NCBI RefSeq assembly: GCF_043641665.1
Contig: NC_092198.1
Location: 9,933,001 to 9,997,000, forward strand
Length of the DNA stretch: 64,000 nucleotides
Origin: Enoplosus armatus
Lineage: Eukaryota; Chordata; Actinopteri; Centrarchiformes; Enoplosidae
Direction: 5' to 3'
In this document: positions 37,739-51,760 of the stretch, one piece after another
How the letters are laid out: the number at the start of each line of letters is the position of its first letter
How positions within the stretch are numbered: the first letter of the stretch is position 1
Program-made: the position numbers and the translations under genes
The notes under the pieces: generated by a model
Database searches by the model: none
Seen by the model: the letters and a program-made list of their open reading frames with translations, nothing else
Told to the model about the DNA's origin: nothing

Positions 37739-40644
37739 CACATGCTCATCCATTTTTCTACCCCAACCTGTCATTCTGCAGTTTCTATTTATTCTGTTTT
37801 TCAATCAATCACTGTGCTTCACTTATGCACTTATGCTTCCTGTCATTCAACTCTTAACCATTTTCATTCATCATCTTATTACTGGGGCAGTTTCTCTTCT
37901 GTTTTTCTTTTTAGTTTCTTCCACATGTCACATGTCCATCTACACTCTTTGGTCTACTTTTGCATGCACATACACACACGCGCCCATTTGTTAACCTTTA
38001 TTTATACAGGGTAGGTTGGCTGAGCATGTAGAGCATGCAGCGAAGCCCTGTTTACAGTTATACTGAAAATTAAATACAATATTGCAGTGTAATATTGTAC
38101 AACAGAACACAGCAATAAACAAACAGAATCAGTTAAAGCAGTTACAGGCAGGTGATCATTTAAAATAATAGTAATAGTAATACTGTATAATTATCTTACT
38201 GTTTCAACAACAACAAAAGAGAAGTCAAGATATAGTAACAGATTACTATCAAGGTTTTATTTATGGTATTTACATTTCTTTTAGAGCAACATGCCAAGTT
38301 ATATATACACTGCATGTTACCCTCTCATTACAATTGGCCACACTATTGTAATTTGAATATTTGAATCAGTGTAACATAGTACTGTATGAATGAAGATACA
38401 TCTCATAATAATGCACAAAAGAGCCTACATTCCAGTTAATGTATATAAATGGTGAACTGGGCAGGGCCCAAAATGAATCCCTGTGGCACACCCTTAGTTG
38501 TACCCAGTGAATATTAGACTTGGATTCATCAGGGGGCCAGATACACAACTCCAAATTAATGCTAATGTTTCTCAGTAACTGCTGGATGTGTAAACAAGCA
38601 ACTGTTTGCTAATAAGTTCACCACATCAACTTAAAATATGATGATATGTCAATGCTGTGTTCAAAAAAGGATAGGTCCTGGCATTTCCAAAAAGCTGCAA
38701 AATCACATAGATATGCACATCCTGCAATAAAAGTAGTGAGCTACATGGACAATGTGGCCATTTCATTGGTGTGTTCACCATTTTGTCTATTGTGCAGTAC
38801 AAAATGGCACACATTTTCATTTTTCTCAATATGCACCAATACTTAAATTGTAAACCAAAGTGAGCTTTAACAGGCTGTAAGATCATCACGGCAGATAGCA
38901 CAAAAAAAGAGACTATAGTCTACTATAATATTTTCATTACCTGTAGTACGACCTGCCAGTCACCAACATAATACAGAAGAAGGTCTAAGTTCTCAGGTCT
39001 CGGGCTCTGTGGGGAGAACAGCCACCCTCTGATGAAATCTGAGTCTTGGCTCTGAGCCGCAGGAGAGACATTCTTAGTCCTGGCTTTGGCCATACGGTAA
39101 CCTGTGCAGTGATCCTAAAAAACGGTTGTTTCATGGACTGAATGAAAACCAGGTTTGTAAAATAACTCCTTGACATTCTGGTTAATATCATAAAGAGAGT
39201 TCTCATAATTAGTTCTCAAAATTGAATGATGTGTTTTATCTGTGTGTCATTGTTTATTATTGTCAACATCTAATATATTCTCTGTAACCCTGTGATGATG
39301 TCATCACATTCACAGCACATTTAATTACACCACAGACACGGCAGCAAATGGACCCCGGTAACCTCTATGACCAAAGTACACTTGTAAAAATCCACTTATT
39401 ATTCAACTACCTGCAGTACAGTGTTTTTACATTTACACTGTTACAAGCTCCTCATTACTCACTTTATGGGCTCTTACATAGTATTGAATGTGCATTCTTG
39501 ATGTGAACAGTATTGTCTTTCTGTAAGAGTATGGTCATACTTTGAGGGAAAATATTTTTCTACTTAGACTAAAGCTGGCTGGAGGCAGTTACACTTTGTT
39601 CACTGACTTGCCGTTACTACAGGAAATCTGATTCCCAGGATTTTTCCTTGCTGGCACCCAGTGAAGCCACTTATTTTGACTGTGTTGAGCAAAGTTTTGT
39701 CATAGTGCATGGTGGATGGTGTAATGTAAATCCATAAAAAACAAGTCCCGCTACACAAAACAAGAGTTATTAGAGCGGTTTCAGTGTTACAAGAAGTTTG
39801 AAGTGCAGCCAGCAGAGAGGGTCTGCAACTGTGGCCTGGAAAGCAGAAGTCAACATGAGGTACTTCCAGCACAATGTGGTCACTAATTATATTTACAGCT
39901 GGTTCAGGACCAGCTCTGCCAATAAGCCCATAATGGGGACCTGGTTAATGGGCAGATAGGCTACACTGCCGATTTAAATTTGCCTGAGCTCTCTTTTTTG
40001 GCCTGTTTTTTTGTTCCAACAAAACTTCCTGTCACGCTCAGGGAAGAAGTATCAAAAGCTCATTAATGAAAAGCTCAAAGCTTTATCAAATGTAATAAAC
40101 ACATTAAAAATGTGTTGTTAAAGTTGTTGAGTGATTCCTGCATTGGCATGTATTAAGTTTATAGATAAAATGCAAGATGGTGAATAAGTACAAACCTGAT
40201 GGCGTCCTAAGACCCAAAGATACATCCAAATTCAGTTCACTCAATGATTTATTGTAATATACAACCCGATACGTTATTGTCCCATAGCATTGCTCGCTTC
40301 TATTGTCATGATCCTGAAACTGGGTTTTGGTATCTTAGGTGCTGTGTGACAATGCTATTAGTCCTGCTTATTTACTTAAATAGAAATTAAAGATGTAAAA
40401 AAAAGTTTAAATACTCATCAAAGCTATTGTGTGTGTGCCTTGGGCATAGAGCTAACTTCTGGCAAATACTGATACTACATTAATACTACACACGTGCCAT
40501 ACTAATCTTTAAACAGTATTACACAGTTTGATTGCATTAAATAGACAACAAATGTATGTACAGTGCCATTTTTACTAACAGGAAATGACACAGTGACAGA
40601 TGTCAGTCAAAGTGTGACTTTGGAAGATTCCTGCCAATTAAACT

Positions 40645-40900
40645 TAAAGGGATACTGCGGCATTATTGTTTGCCACAAACACGAAGTTGGGTGACATCGG
40701 AGAGACAGATAAAAAATGGAACTGTTCCAGCAGAGGCCGAGATATCTTGATTTTTAGTCCCTAAAAACTTCAAAAATGCTGGATTTTACAATTCCCATAA
40801 TGCAATTTAATAGTGTCTTTCATTAGACCTTCCCTGCCTGTTGAATATCCTCATCTTTCAACCTCCATACCCCTAGTTTATAACGTAGATTTTCTGTCAA
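40645..40900 (+). repeat. Probable partial TTAA-type DNA element
   Basis: Begins TTAAAGGGATACTGCGGCAT, the usual left end of a common fish non-autonomous element, and continues with a CCGAGATATCTTGATTTTTAG body. I could not find its right end. Confidence 0.4.
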
Positions 40901-42977
40901 ATATTTTGACTCAAAGTAACCCTGAGGACATCAGCAAGGTTCTTTTCTTATGCTAGAAAGCTCAGCTACAGAGGACATTGTACAACTGTTTCCCCAGGCC
41001 GAGTAGTGCTCTCCATGACGAGTAAACTGACCTTTCGCCTTGCTCCTTTCTCAACAGTGCCCCTTTCTCAGCAAACACAAAGTAAATTGTTTTTCCAAAG
41101 ACTCAATATTTTATTTTCCTTCCTTTTCAGAGACGTTCCTGGAGCTGAATCACTTCTGTCAGGAACTTGAAACTGGCATCCGTGAGTAGCTCCTACATTG
41201 CTTTTGTAACTGGCAGCACATTCACAATCCAGCAAATCCAGAATGCATACTGACATCTTTGAGTATACCTACATTTTTGTCATTTTCCCAGTGTGACTGC
41301 ACTACAAACTTTAAACCTCATATATTAGTATGTAGTATGGAATTGGGACAGCATTAGTTCTAGGTAGGCACTGCAGGTATAGCTGTCGGTAGTTAATCCT
41401 CTGCCCCAGAGAGCTCAAAGCCTCTCAGCACTGTCACGTTCTGTTACTGTTAATCTGAACTGGATGCACTGCCAAGGGGTTGACCCACTGCCTGCGACCC
41501 TGCCACAGCTGAGGTCAGTGTCTGACGTCACTCAGAGAGGAAGGGTGACCTGTGCCAGTGTGCTGCACTGTGAGAATTACCATCAATTACCTGGGTTTAA
41601 AATGCCAACGACCTTTGATAACATTTTGAAACTGCAAGGTTTGGACTTATTTGGTGTATAATTGAATTATTTCCACATTTCAAAGGTATATAAATAAAAG
41701 AAAGGAGAGTGTATAACTATATGTGTGCTATTAACTTCATTTGTCTTGCTTAACAGACATTGAGACAGACGGGAAAGCCAAACAGAAACATAACATCTGA
41801 GAGGAATTTTGTTTTCATAGACCCACTGAGGTGAGTTATGAATTCGGAGGGAAAGCAGATGTTCTGTGTACCGCTGCTGCACAAGATTTGTCAGCTCACT
41901 CTTTGTGATGGACAGTCTGGACAGTACGAAAAGATACACAGAACAGAGGGAAACATTTTAATAGGCAGCATCGAGGAAGCAAATTTGTTTTCAGGAAGGA
42001 ATTCAGTTGTTTGATTGGGTCTTATTCAACAAATGACTGTCACTTAGAATTGGCTTACAGTATAGTCCATGTGTGCACAAAACAGACCAGGAATGTAGGC
42101 ATTTGTCATCTCTGTGTGCTACTGAATATCCATGTGGATTTTACTAACACTTTGCTCTGTGCGCTACAGTGCTCCTATGTTTTCATTGTTTGTTTCATTA
42201 CCCACAACCCTAACCCCTTTTTGTGAGCATGCACTGTATATAGCAGCTAATCTTGTATAAGCCCTTAATTCAAAGTAAGGGTTAACTGCTATACTGTACC
42301 TTAGAGTTATGACTTGAATTAAGGCTGACTTTGAATATCTCTCATGACTAAGTGCTTATATGCTTATAAGAGCCTTCACTCAGACAGAATGATTAAGCGG
42401 TGGTGATGACGACTGATAAGCCAATGAGGCCCACTGTATTGTGAAGCTTGGGTGAAATAGAATAAAGGTCATGTATTGTAACTGTCATTTACTTTGTGGA
42501 TGCTGGATTGGGTCACAGCGTCTATATAAATAGATATATAAATACACATTTTTCCCATATTCATAGAACTAGGGTTACAATGCATAACCTTGAAATACAT
42601 TGTGTTTCATAATGTACAATATACAGAATAGAATAATGTTTTTATTGTGTACTTTTATAAAAACCAGGTGTGTTTTATGTGTCTGAAACATCCTTTATAT
42701 GCCACCTGGGTCCTGTCAAGTATGAAGACAAGCTAACTACTCCTAACTAACTTCCTCTCAACATTGGGGTTGCCCAATATTCACCAAAATTGAAATTGCC
42801 ATGAGCATTACTTGACATTCAAAAGACACTCTTGAAGAGTACAAATTTCTGTTTTATATTCAATAAATATTTTTTTAACATAAAGTATATTGTTATTATA
42901 ATTAATCTGTATTTAGTAAATATTCTTATTTTATTTCTCACTGAGAGAGAGATCAGATTGCTGTAATACTGGCTGCA

Positions 42978-43056
42978 TTCCAGTTAGGTATGCCAGTTCC
43001 AGGGCCTTGGTACTGAGTGTGCTGGCTCGCTATCTTACTGGCACACCTAAATGGAA
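42978..43056. repeat. Short imperfect inverted repeat
   Basis: Arms TTCCAGTTAGGTATGCCAGT (42978-42997) and ACTGGCACACCTAAATGGAA (43037-43056) pair at 18 of 20 positions around a 39-base spacer. Confidence 0.7.
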
Positions 43057-45234
43057 CAGAGCCATCACTAGTGTTATTTGTTACACCTGTGCTCAGCACG
43101 CTAAAAAAGTCAAAATACTCCACACAAAATCTTTGAATTACAAAGTGATACTGCCATCCAATCAAGCCTGTGTGATTGGCTGCCATAAAGCACAGCTGTC
43201 GTGTGATTTCTTTTCCTGCTGCGTAAACGCTGGCTAAATGTCTGAGAGGATATCTTTCAGCCTGTGCTGTCTCTGCTTACTCATCACAAACTACACCTGG
43301 AATATTTACCTTAACTTACTGCATGTTTGTCCCGTTTCATCTGCAATCTTTGAATTTAATGTGACAGTATGTATTATACATTATGGTCTCGTGTTTGTGT
43401 GTGCGTTATCGTAGCTATTGGTTTATGTTTTTGCAATTGCACTGTGTTTGCGTAAGCTGATGTGCATATTTATGTCAGTCTATGTATGTGTGTTTGACAG
43501 CACACATCTTATTATTGGCTGTGTGTCGACCAGTGGAAAGGCGTTAAACCGGTATGTGTGTCAACGTCGCCAGCTTGCTTGTGCGTCATCATGGCATACA
43601 AACAAAACAGGGACCCATCCATAAAAACACGGCTCCTTAGCGCGGTCTGATAAAAATAAACTGAAATGGATAGCTTAAAAGTAATATTTAATAGAAATTC
43701 TGCATGCTAGAATTTCGCCAGGCTGGCCTATTTTGTTAGCTATCAACCCAACACTTTTAACTCAATTTTATACAAAAGAATAACCTAGTTTTTACCGTAG
43801 TTACTGTATAAAAACCAGCATCCAGCAATCTTTTTTGAATTTTGCTTTAATGCTGTGATAGAAAAGCCACAAACAAAATGAACAAAATCTTTACATGGGT
43901 AATAATGGATAACGGCATTTGGGTGACACAATGATGATAATCTGCTCTCAAATGCTAAACTGGATGTTGTCTTGAAAGCAGCTTAAAAACATCCAAGTTT
44001 GAAAAGCCTGCATGAGACAATTATGCTGCAACCTTACTAGTTTTCCCAAAAGAGAAATTTCTTTGGAACAAAAAATAAACCCCCAAACTTTCCCCTGTAA
44101 GATCTGGCCTTGGACACTTTTGGAGCTATTTACCATATCTAAGGCTGCATACCAAACGTCAGCCTGCACTGATTTGAGACATTTGTTATCATTTATGAGG
44201 ATATGTTTTCAGCTAACAAGAGGTTGTATGTACAATATGAGCGCGCACAACGTTTTTGTATTTCATTACTGTGCCTCTTTTTAGCTAGATCCTGGTCCAA
44301 CAAATGTGAGTAGAGTAAAGCCAAAAATACAATGAGCATAAGTCACCAAAGGATTATCACATTTTATGTAATAATAATTTATTAACACAGGCAGTGACAT
44401 TCTCAGTATAGGAGAATAATCAGTCTTTCGGTTTCCTGCTAAAAGTTAAATGTGCAGTTCAAACAGGGATTTTTTGAAGTGGCCAGTTATACAGCCTTGC
44501 ATTTAATTGCAATTGATCAGTGCAAAACTGGTTAAATTGCTGCTTTTGCATACCATATTAAAGAAAGTCTTTGTTGTTTGTGGCCTCTGATGTAATAGAA
44601 AGGCTTTGCATTTAAGCAGACATCATTAGGGTTTTGTCTTTAAATGGATGAAAAGGACTTTAATTTGTTTATTCACTAACCAGCATTTCATTTTTTTGTT
44701 TGTGTAGTCATTTCCAGTTGTCCTAAGGCCTATTGGATGTTCCACAAACACATTTACATTGTTAGTTTGATGAGTCACATTGTGTTGTTGTTGCAGTTAC
44801 ACTTACAGCTAAAAAGAAATATATGTTGTTTGGTGTGCAGGAAGTGTGAGAGGGTGTATGTGCGCGCTTGTTCATGCACGTTTGTTGTGTGATAAGATGT
44901 TTGTTGCATATTTTCTAGCCTGTTGCCAGCTGGTTAACAAGCCTCACTCTACCATAACTCTTACCTGCATACTTTAAATCTGTGTCATAATATTTAATGA
45001 GAGACTAAGTAATGCTCATTGCTCATTTCAATTGCACCAGATATGTATGTTAATTGATCCTTTCCTGACCAGTTAACCAAAACCTCTGTTATGGTTGTGT
45101 GATTGTGGCTGGGGAAAAACATGATTTGCATTCTTTTGGGGGGTTGAGTCTCATGGGTTATACTTAATGACAAAGAAGAAGATGTACATGGGAGAGTCAG
45201 TCCTACAAAGCAGCATTGGAGGAATAGTAAGATT

Positions 45235-45580
45235 TTGGGAAATACATGTATTCGCTTTCTTGCGGAGAGTTAAATGAGAAGACTGATACCACTCTAAAGA
45301 CTGTACTGTACATATGGAGGTACAGCAAGCAGTTTGTTAGCTTAGCTTAGCTAAAAGATCACTAATTAACATGTTATATCTCGTTAGTTTATTTCTCACA
45401 AATACCAAAAACAACAAGCCGTGGTTTTATGGGGGTTATGTGTGTGTTATGTCTTTATTGAGACTCCAGGAAATCATCACACCCGGCAAAGAAATAGTCC
45501 CACACGTAATCCCTCGTAAAACACAATTTGCCATTTTTACACTTTGGACATAGTCAGGATAGCTTATTTCCAGTCTTTGC
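45235..45580 (+). repeat. MITE copy (GGGAAATACG family)
   Basis: Contains TTTGGGAAATACATGTATTC, GACTGATACCACTCTAAAGA, GTTAGCTTAGCTTAGC and TCACTAATTAACATGTTATA. Same family as 16488 and 59778. The reverse arm is weaker in this copy. Confidence 0.6.
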
Positions 45581-47134
45581 ACTAAGCGAAGCTGACCGGC
45601 TTGCTGGTTGTAGCTTCATATTCAGTGAACAGCAAATAAGCATATTTCCAACTATTCATTTAAACGCAAAGACCACTTGCCCTTTATGTCACCACACTAA
45701 ATGCATTTATACATGCAGCCTGTGTAAATTTGGGGATATTTGATAATTAACTGATAATTAGGGACGCAGATTATATGAGAACATTATCATAATTATATAA
45801 TTAAAGCATTATTCAGTTTTCAGAATATTCACATATGTTGCCAGGTCATTGATGAGTAGGAGATGAAGATATCACCTTATCCTAAAAAAACATCCCTTAC
45901 CTAGGATGTGGACTTCTGTTGACAGAACTGTATATGTATTATATACTACATATACTGCATTCAGCCAAAATGCAGTAAATGTAGTACACTGTCTTTGAAA
46001 CCAATACAAGTTATGAAAAAAAAGTGGTAAGCATGTAAAACCTTGTTGTTCAGACAGAGCAGCATGTTTCCTTGGGGAAAGGGCTGATTTTGATTTTCCT
46101 GTTGAGATGTTTTCAAAATGACACACATGTCCTTCATCCAAGGAGCTCATGATTGTAAAGTAACAACAGAAATACGATTCAAAAGTGTTCCATTCTCTTC
46201 AAAAGCTTCACAAAACGACAATATGTTTCACGTTAAATATTAAAAGAGACTATTACAGAAAACCTGTGCTCCTTAAGTGTTTAGCACAATAAACTATTGT
46301 CTGTCTGAAATGGAAATGTGTGTTTGTGTGCTGCGATTCATGTGATTCTAACATTATTTGTTACAAACACTCAATCAGGCTGTCACAATATCAGCCAATA
46401 CCATTCCTGGTGAATTATTGATAAGGTGTGAGACCTCTGGAAGACAGCTGGTATTAGAGCGGTTGGTGTTGTTGTGAAACAAACATTCTTGCTTGAGGAT
46501 GTAGGAAAAGAGAAAAACTTGCTTAGATAGATGGTTTGAAGACTTGGCTGCACTCACCAAATTTAAAAAACTAAAATGCTGATTATTTTCTAAATGGTGA
46601 TTATGTAAAATGTCTGAACATATTAGGCAGACAACAAAGATGAATATGTCTAAAGGAGATAGTAGGCAATGCCGTGGAAGATTTCCTAACTTCTGTGAAA
46701 TTTCACAAATATCAAGATTCAGGCGACTCCACCGACGACACAAAATGCCCTTCAGGTCTTTTCTCAAAACACCAAGGACACAGAAATCACATGCCCACAT
46801 ACACAGACGCACATGCCCACCATCCAGACACCCCTTTGAGCTTCCTCGGGGATGAATCATCCGGGGTCTGATGTGGTTAACAACGACCAGTGTTTCCGTG
46901 TTTGCCTGGATTCTGCCCTCACAGCCACATGGGACTTGATAGGTTGAGAAGCTGCATTTAGCTGAGTCATCACAAAGTTTCCTTCATTCCCACGATCCTT
47001 CCTGCGGTTGCTGACTCAATAAAAAAAGTCATCTCTATTGAAACAATACAGCTAGACTCCTAAATGTCATATTTGGCATGAGAATATATTTCCAATGACT
47101 GGATATACATTACAGATCTGGTGTATGCCAGACC

Positions 47135-47300
47135 TTAAAAGAGCACTCCACCGTTTTAGCATTGCACTCAACGTTGTCGCACTTTTGATGAAAAGGTCTT
47201 CATCGCTGCAGCAGAACCAGAGATGTGGTCTTTATTATTTCCAGCATTCTTCATCCATTTAAAAATCTGGCACCTACATTACCCACAATGCAACTTGATT
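47135..47300 (+). repeat. Probable dispersed fish element, left part
   Basis: Begins CCTTAAAAGAGCACTCCACC and contains the GATGAAAAGGTCTTCATCGC body typical of a high-copy fish non-autonomous repeat. It runs to ACCCACAATGCAACTTGATT at about 47280-47300. Confidence 0.45.
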
Positions 47301-48192
47301 CCTGATAATTTGAGATTTGGATGTGTTATGCTAATGTAGCCTTCAGCTGCTACATTAGCTGCTGCTGCCTGCTCTCCCATTTTACAGACGTCGATTCACA
47401 CTGTGTTACTACCTCCGCTGCCGGCTTAACAGCGGGAACAACAATGCCGCCCCCATTCCAAGTATGTACGTTTTATACAGACGTTGAGGCGGCATAACGG
47501 CACAACATTCCTGTCTTGAACAGGCTGGGGCTTTTGTGAGAGGAAAATGGTTTAGCAATAATTTCAGCAGCCTCATGTTTCAGATAGTGTGTTTGTTTTT
47601 ACTGCCTCAAACATTGGAAAAACGGTCTCTGCCTTTTTCAGACCATGAATCATCTTTTATGTGCTCTCATTTTTTTTCCTGATAAACGATGCCGTCATCT
47701 CCGGGAGGTAGGCTAAATCCTGCTTGTCTTCCTCAGCGCTCCCTGGTGATCTCTTCCTCCTCACCTCCTGCTGCAGGATGTTAATCAGTTAACTCGAGAG
47801 ACAGGAGCTCTTTTCCTTCTCTTTCCATCTTTCTGAATACATTTTGTACATCTCTGTATTGGATCTCAATATGAAGTTTTCCATGCCAGTAACGGCACAG
47901 CGCACACACACTAAATCAACGGGCAGCAGCTTTTCACTGGCTGAGGTGTGTTTATCTGTGTGGTTTTGTGACATCATTAAGAAAGCGTTACGTCCCTAGA
48001 GTGGTGGAGGGCATAATGACTTTTGGTTGAGGCCTTTGACAAACTGTTTGCTGTCGGTGGAATCTCATGCATCTCAGTCTCTCTGAGAATTGTTGTTGAG
48101 GAATTAGGCCACAGCCACTGCTGCTCACTTTGTCCTCCGATTGAAATAACACGCACATAAACAAAACTGGGGGAGAGAAAGGCAGAGAGGGG

Positions 48193-48193
<1 letters not shown>

Positions 48194-48226
<33 letters not shown>
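48194..48226. repeat. 33-base G homopolymer
   Basis: An uninterrupted run of 33 G on the + strand, bounded by GGC and AGTGG. Long G runs are rare, mutable and hard to sequence, so the exact length may be an assembly estimate. Confidence 0.85.
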
Positions 48227-48227
<1 letters not shown>

Positions 48228-51107
48228 GTGGAAAGATCTGTGAGGAATGTGAGAGACACAAAATCTTAAAGTAATGGGTAGATGTAGTGCAAAAAATTCT
48301 TTCATCTAACACTAGAAAGTAAAAGCAAACTCTCCATTTCCAGATGTCGCGGCCATGCTTGATCTCTAATTTACACATCCATATTGTTTCTCTATATAAG
48401 TTCAGTCTGTCTCACCCTGATTTACCTTTGTCCCCGCTATCACCCCCCTGTATAACTTTCTTTGTCCTTCTCTTTCCTTTCTCTCTCTCCCCAGATGTCT
48501 GCTCACCAGCTGCGCTCAGATGGCTGAGCAGACCAGACAGGATGGGTTTTTATAGAGCGTGCACACACACACACCCACACAGACGTGCACGCAAAAACAT
48601 ACATGCACGCAGTGTCACAGAGTGACCCTGCTACAGTGGGGATCCAGGACTTTTGTCCCAGAGTTTAAAGATTTCTCTCTGTTTTCATTTTTCCACATCT
48701 TTTCACTGTCTATGACCACATCAATATGAAACAGATGCCCCAAACTCACATGTGACTGCAGACAAACATGGGTTATGGTCAGAGAGGGTCAGGAATTTGG
48801 CTGTTTCTCTGTTCTAATCGGATTAGTGTTTCTTTTTTTTTGTGTGACTAATGTGAAAGTGATTAGACTGCAGCTTTTGGCCAAGAGAATGAGGAAAGTT
48901 TGTGGTAAAAACAGGGTTGATTGAACAACCTTTACTAATGTTAAATCAGTATTTCTCTCTGTTGAAATGAATATGATTTATCCCAAAGCTTAAAAGAAAT
49001 ACATGCTCAATTATGTATTTTTGATGAATCTTCAGCCTTTTAATAGCTGTGTTTCAGCTTTAATGGTCTGATGATGTAGTAGAGGGCCTCCACCTCTCTC
49101 TCTATGACAAATCCACACACACCACTTATCAAGCTAAACCTTGTTTTTCATTTCACAGTTCATTTTAGCACACGGACAATTGCCTAAGCCCCGCCCCCTT
49201 TAGTTACTGTTGCTCTGCCTGTCAATCTTTCCGTATTAGCATAGCACACAGTTTACACTAATAACGGTGGCAGATTTCCCACTTCAGTTTCTTTGTAAGT
49301 TTTTAAACAATGGGTCCTTGATTTCAGAGAGAGAGGCAGGCTAATTGTAGCTCCATTCATTTGTTGAAAACGTTGTCTCTGGCTGACTTTTTATTGTTTC
49401 CAGCTGACTTGTTTTAAAATGAGAACCCAGTGAAAAGGGTTTTAAATAATGCTCTTGATGGCTGCATACATGACATCATGCTCAACGATAAGGCTAAAGC
49501 TACATGTCCTAGGTAAAAAGTCAACATCCGCACTTGATGATGATCCACGCAGGATGCAGACATGAAGAAAATACTGTAGATAGTAAGCTAGCTAGCCGGA
49601 CATGCTAATGTTTGCAGCTTACGTTAGAGCAGATAAACACATTGTTTAATCAGTTCCTCACACTTTCTTACACGCTCTTGTAGTTTTGGTTTTGGAAAGG
49701 CCGAAAAGACACAACCCTTCAAACTCTTCCCATATGGAGTATCGCTCTTACTTAGTGCCCCATGCACGCCGCTTCATCATGTGGGGAAATTCAAAGCTTC
49801 AAAGCAGGCTGGACTTTCATAGTTACGGTTGCTACGCTATGACTGGACAATCGCTGTGCAGGGGAGGGGTTTTTGCAAACTGTCAATTGGCGTCAATTCT
49901 CACATTTTACTGCTAAAATGGCAAGCAAAGTCTGTGTTGTTGCCATGGTGACAGGAAGGCCGGTGTGATGCCAGCCCCTCTGACCTTGAGTAAACCGCGA
50001 CCAGACCTTCTGCGTGGTTTCACCTCAGATTGACTGTTGAAGTTGACATAACTGCTGGGGTCATTTTCTTGACCTCCCAGCAGAAAGACAAGTGTGTGTG
50101 TGTGTGTGAGTGTGTGTGTGTGTGAGTGTGAATGTGAGTGTTGAGTAGGCGAGTAAGGGTAAAGGAGGGGTTAAAGAGGAGCAATGGAAGGTGAAAGTAG
50201 GGTCATGGGGCGGATGGACTGAACAGGTTTCAGAGGATGCCAAAGACGGTGGGCCTCATGAGTAAACATAGCTCTAGTGTGAGATGAGAGAATACTTAGA
50301 AGTGTGTGTGTGTGTGTGTCTATGCACATCAGCATTACTTTCCCATCGTAGTCCAGTCCAGCCCCTCCTGACCATCACCTTGGATCTCCCAACTTTGAGA
50401 TGATAAATAATTGTCTCAGATCATCAATCAAGACATGAGAGGGCTCCAGGCATGAAAGGACAAAGTGTTTGGTCAGAGCTACAGCTTTTTGCTGACACTT
50501 TGCCCTCTCCTTCACGCCCTTCTCTCAGCAGTCTGTTTCCCTTTGTTCTACCCTCACCACTGACCTTTGACCTCAAAGCCTTTGCCCGGGCCATTTGAGA
50601 ACCCACAGTGGACGGTCATAAATCTGTCGGTAGGAAGACACGGAGATCAGTGAGTTTAGCTTCTAAACTAAACCTGACATCGTAGCTCTCGGTTTTTAAG
50701 GACGGTGCTGTCCACCAGGAGAGAACAAATGACAGTGTGTGTTATGAAAAAGATAATTATGAAGGATGAGTTGTAGGATGTGCACTAAACTATCGTGGAA
50801 TTTGCAGAAAGCTTCCATCAACCTTTGTAGTACTCCCTCAGAGACAATTCAGAAGAAAGTATTCCCTTGTTTTCTTTGAGCTTTCAGTTCACACACAAAC
50901 AGCTGCAGTTCAAGTAAAGTTAATTTATTAAGCCCATTATCACATATAATCTCTCCCTGGGCTTTAGAGCGCTTCAACGACAACATTTCCAGACTCAGCC
51001 CAAACTCTATTAAAACAAGAAAAAACTCCACAGAGTTTTGGAAGAGGCACTTTGGTTGGGGGTGCAATAGTGGGAATATGATACAAATACAGAGTCCAGG
51101 AGCATCC

Positions 51108-51250
51108 TGGTAGCCTACTGGTTAAGGCGCATAACATGTAACTGCTATGTCAGAGGTTTGATTTCAGCTAGGGACCTTTGTTGCATATCAAACCATTCCC
51201 TCTCCTGTCTATGTCTACACTGTCAGCTATCAAATAAAAAGGGATACAAA
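51108..51250 (+). mobile_element. tRNA-derived SINE
   Basis: The RNA polymerase III A box TAGCCTACTGG (51111-51121) is followed 33 bases later by a degenerate B box, GGTTTGATTTC (51155-51165). Then come the tRNA-like AGCTAGGGACC, an unrelated body, and an A-rich tail (ATCAAATAAAAAGG). The B box differs from GGTTCGAATCC, so the copy is old and not a working tRNA gene. Confidence 0.75.
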
Positions 51251-51439
51251 AAAATCATCTAAAAAGAAAGAAATAATGTAGGACAATAGCCCAAATTTAA
51301 AAATAACAAGATCCAGATCCAAGTTCCAGTTGTCCAATAGTTCAGGCAGGAAGTACATGGGGCTGGTTGGGTTTGGGTGTGTGGACTGTGGATGTGTGTG
51401 GGGGTGTGGTCAGAGTGGGCAGCTAGTTCAAGTGAGCCG

Positions 51440-51760
51440 CATGCTAACACATGCTGATGTAAAGCAGGTATAATGTTTACCATGTTTACCATCTTAGTTT
51501 AGTGTGTAGCATGCTAAAATTAGCTTATTGGCGTTAAACATAAAGTACAGCTGAGGCTGATGGGGATGTCAATGTCTTTTTGCAGGTATTTGGTCATAAA
51601 CCAATGTCTTGGACAAATAAAACTTTTGACCTTCAGTCAAAAGTCAGGGTATAACTAAAGTACCTATGGAGACCATGAATGTCTGTACACAATTTCATGA
51701 CAATGCACCCAATAGTTGTTGAGATATTTCTGGACCAAACCGACTGACACTGTCACCCCT
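51440..51760 (-). repeat. Dispersed repeat copy (TTAGCATGCTAA family), reverse
   Basis: Reverse-orientation copy holding GTGTAGCATGCTAAAATTAGC, GCAGGTATTTGGTCATAAAC and CCAATAGTTGTTGAGATATT. Confidence 0.6.

Noticed and set aside
42953..43237. Overlapping open frames on both strands
   Set aside because: They straddle an imperfect inverted repeat and match no protein; treated as non-coding repeat-like DNA.
46375..46860. 161-codon minus-strand open frame
   Set aside because: No recognisable motif; the opposite strand is also open over part of it, and composition is not codon-like.
47977..48378. Open frames with a polyproline run
   Set aside because: Translation of the G homopolymer on the opposite strand.
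51111..51180. Possible functional tRNA gene
   Set aside because: The B box is degenerate, the acceptor stem is absent and an A-rich tail follows; a SINE explains it.
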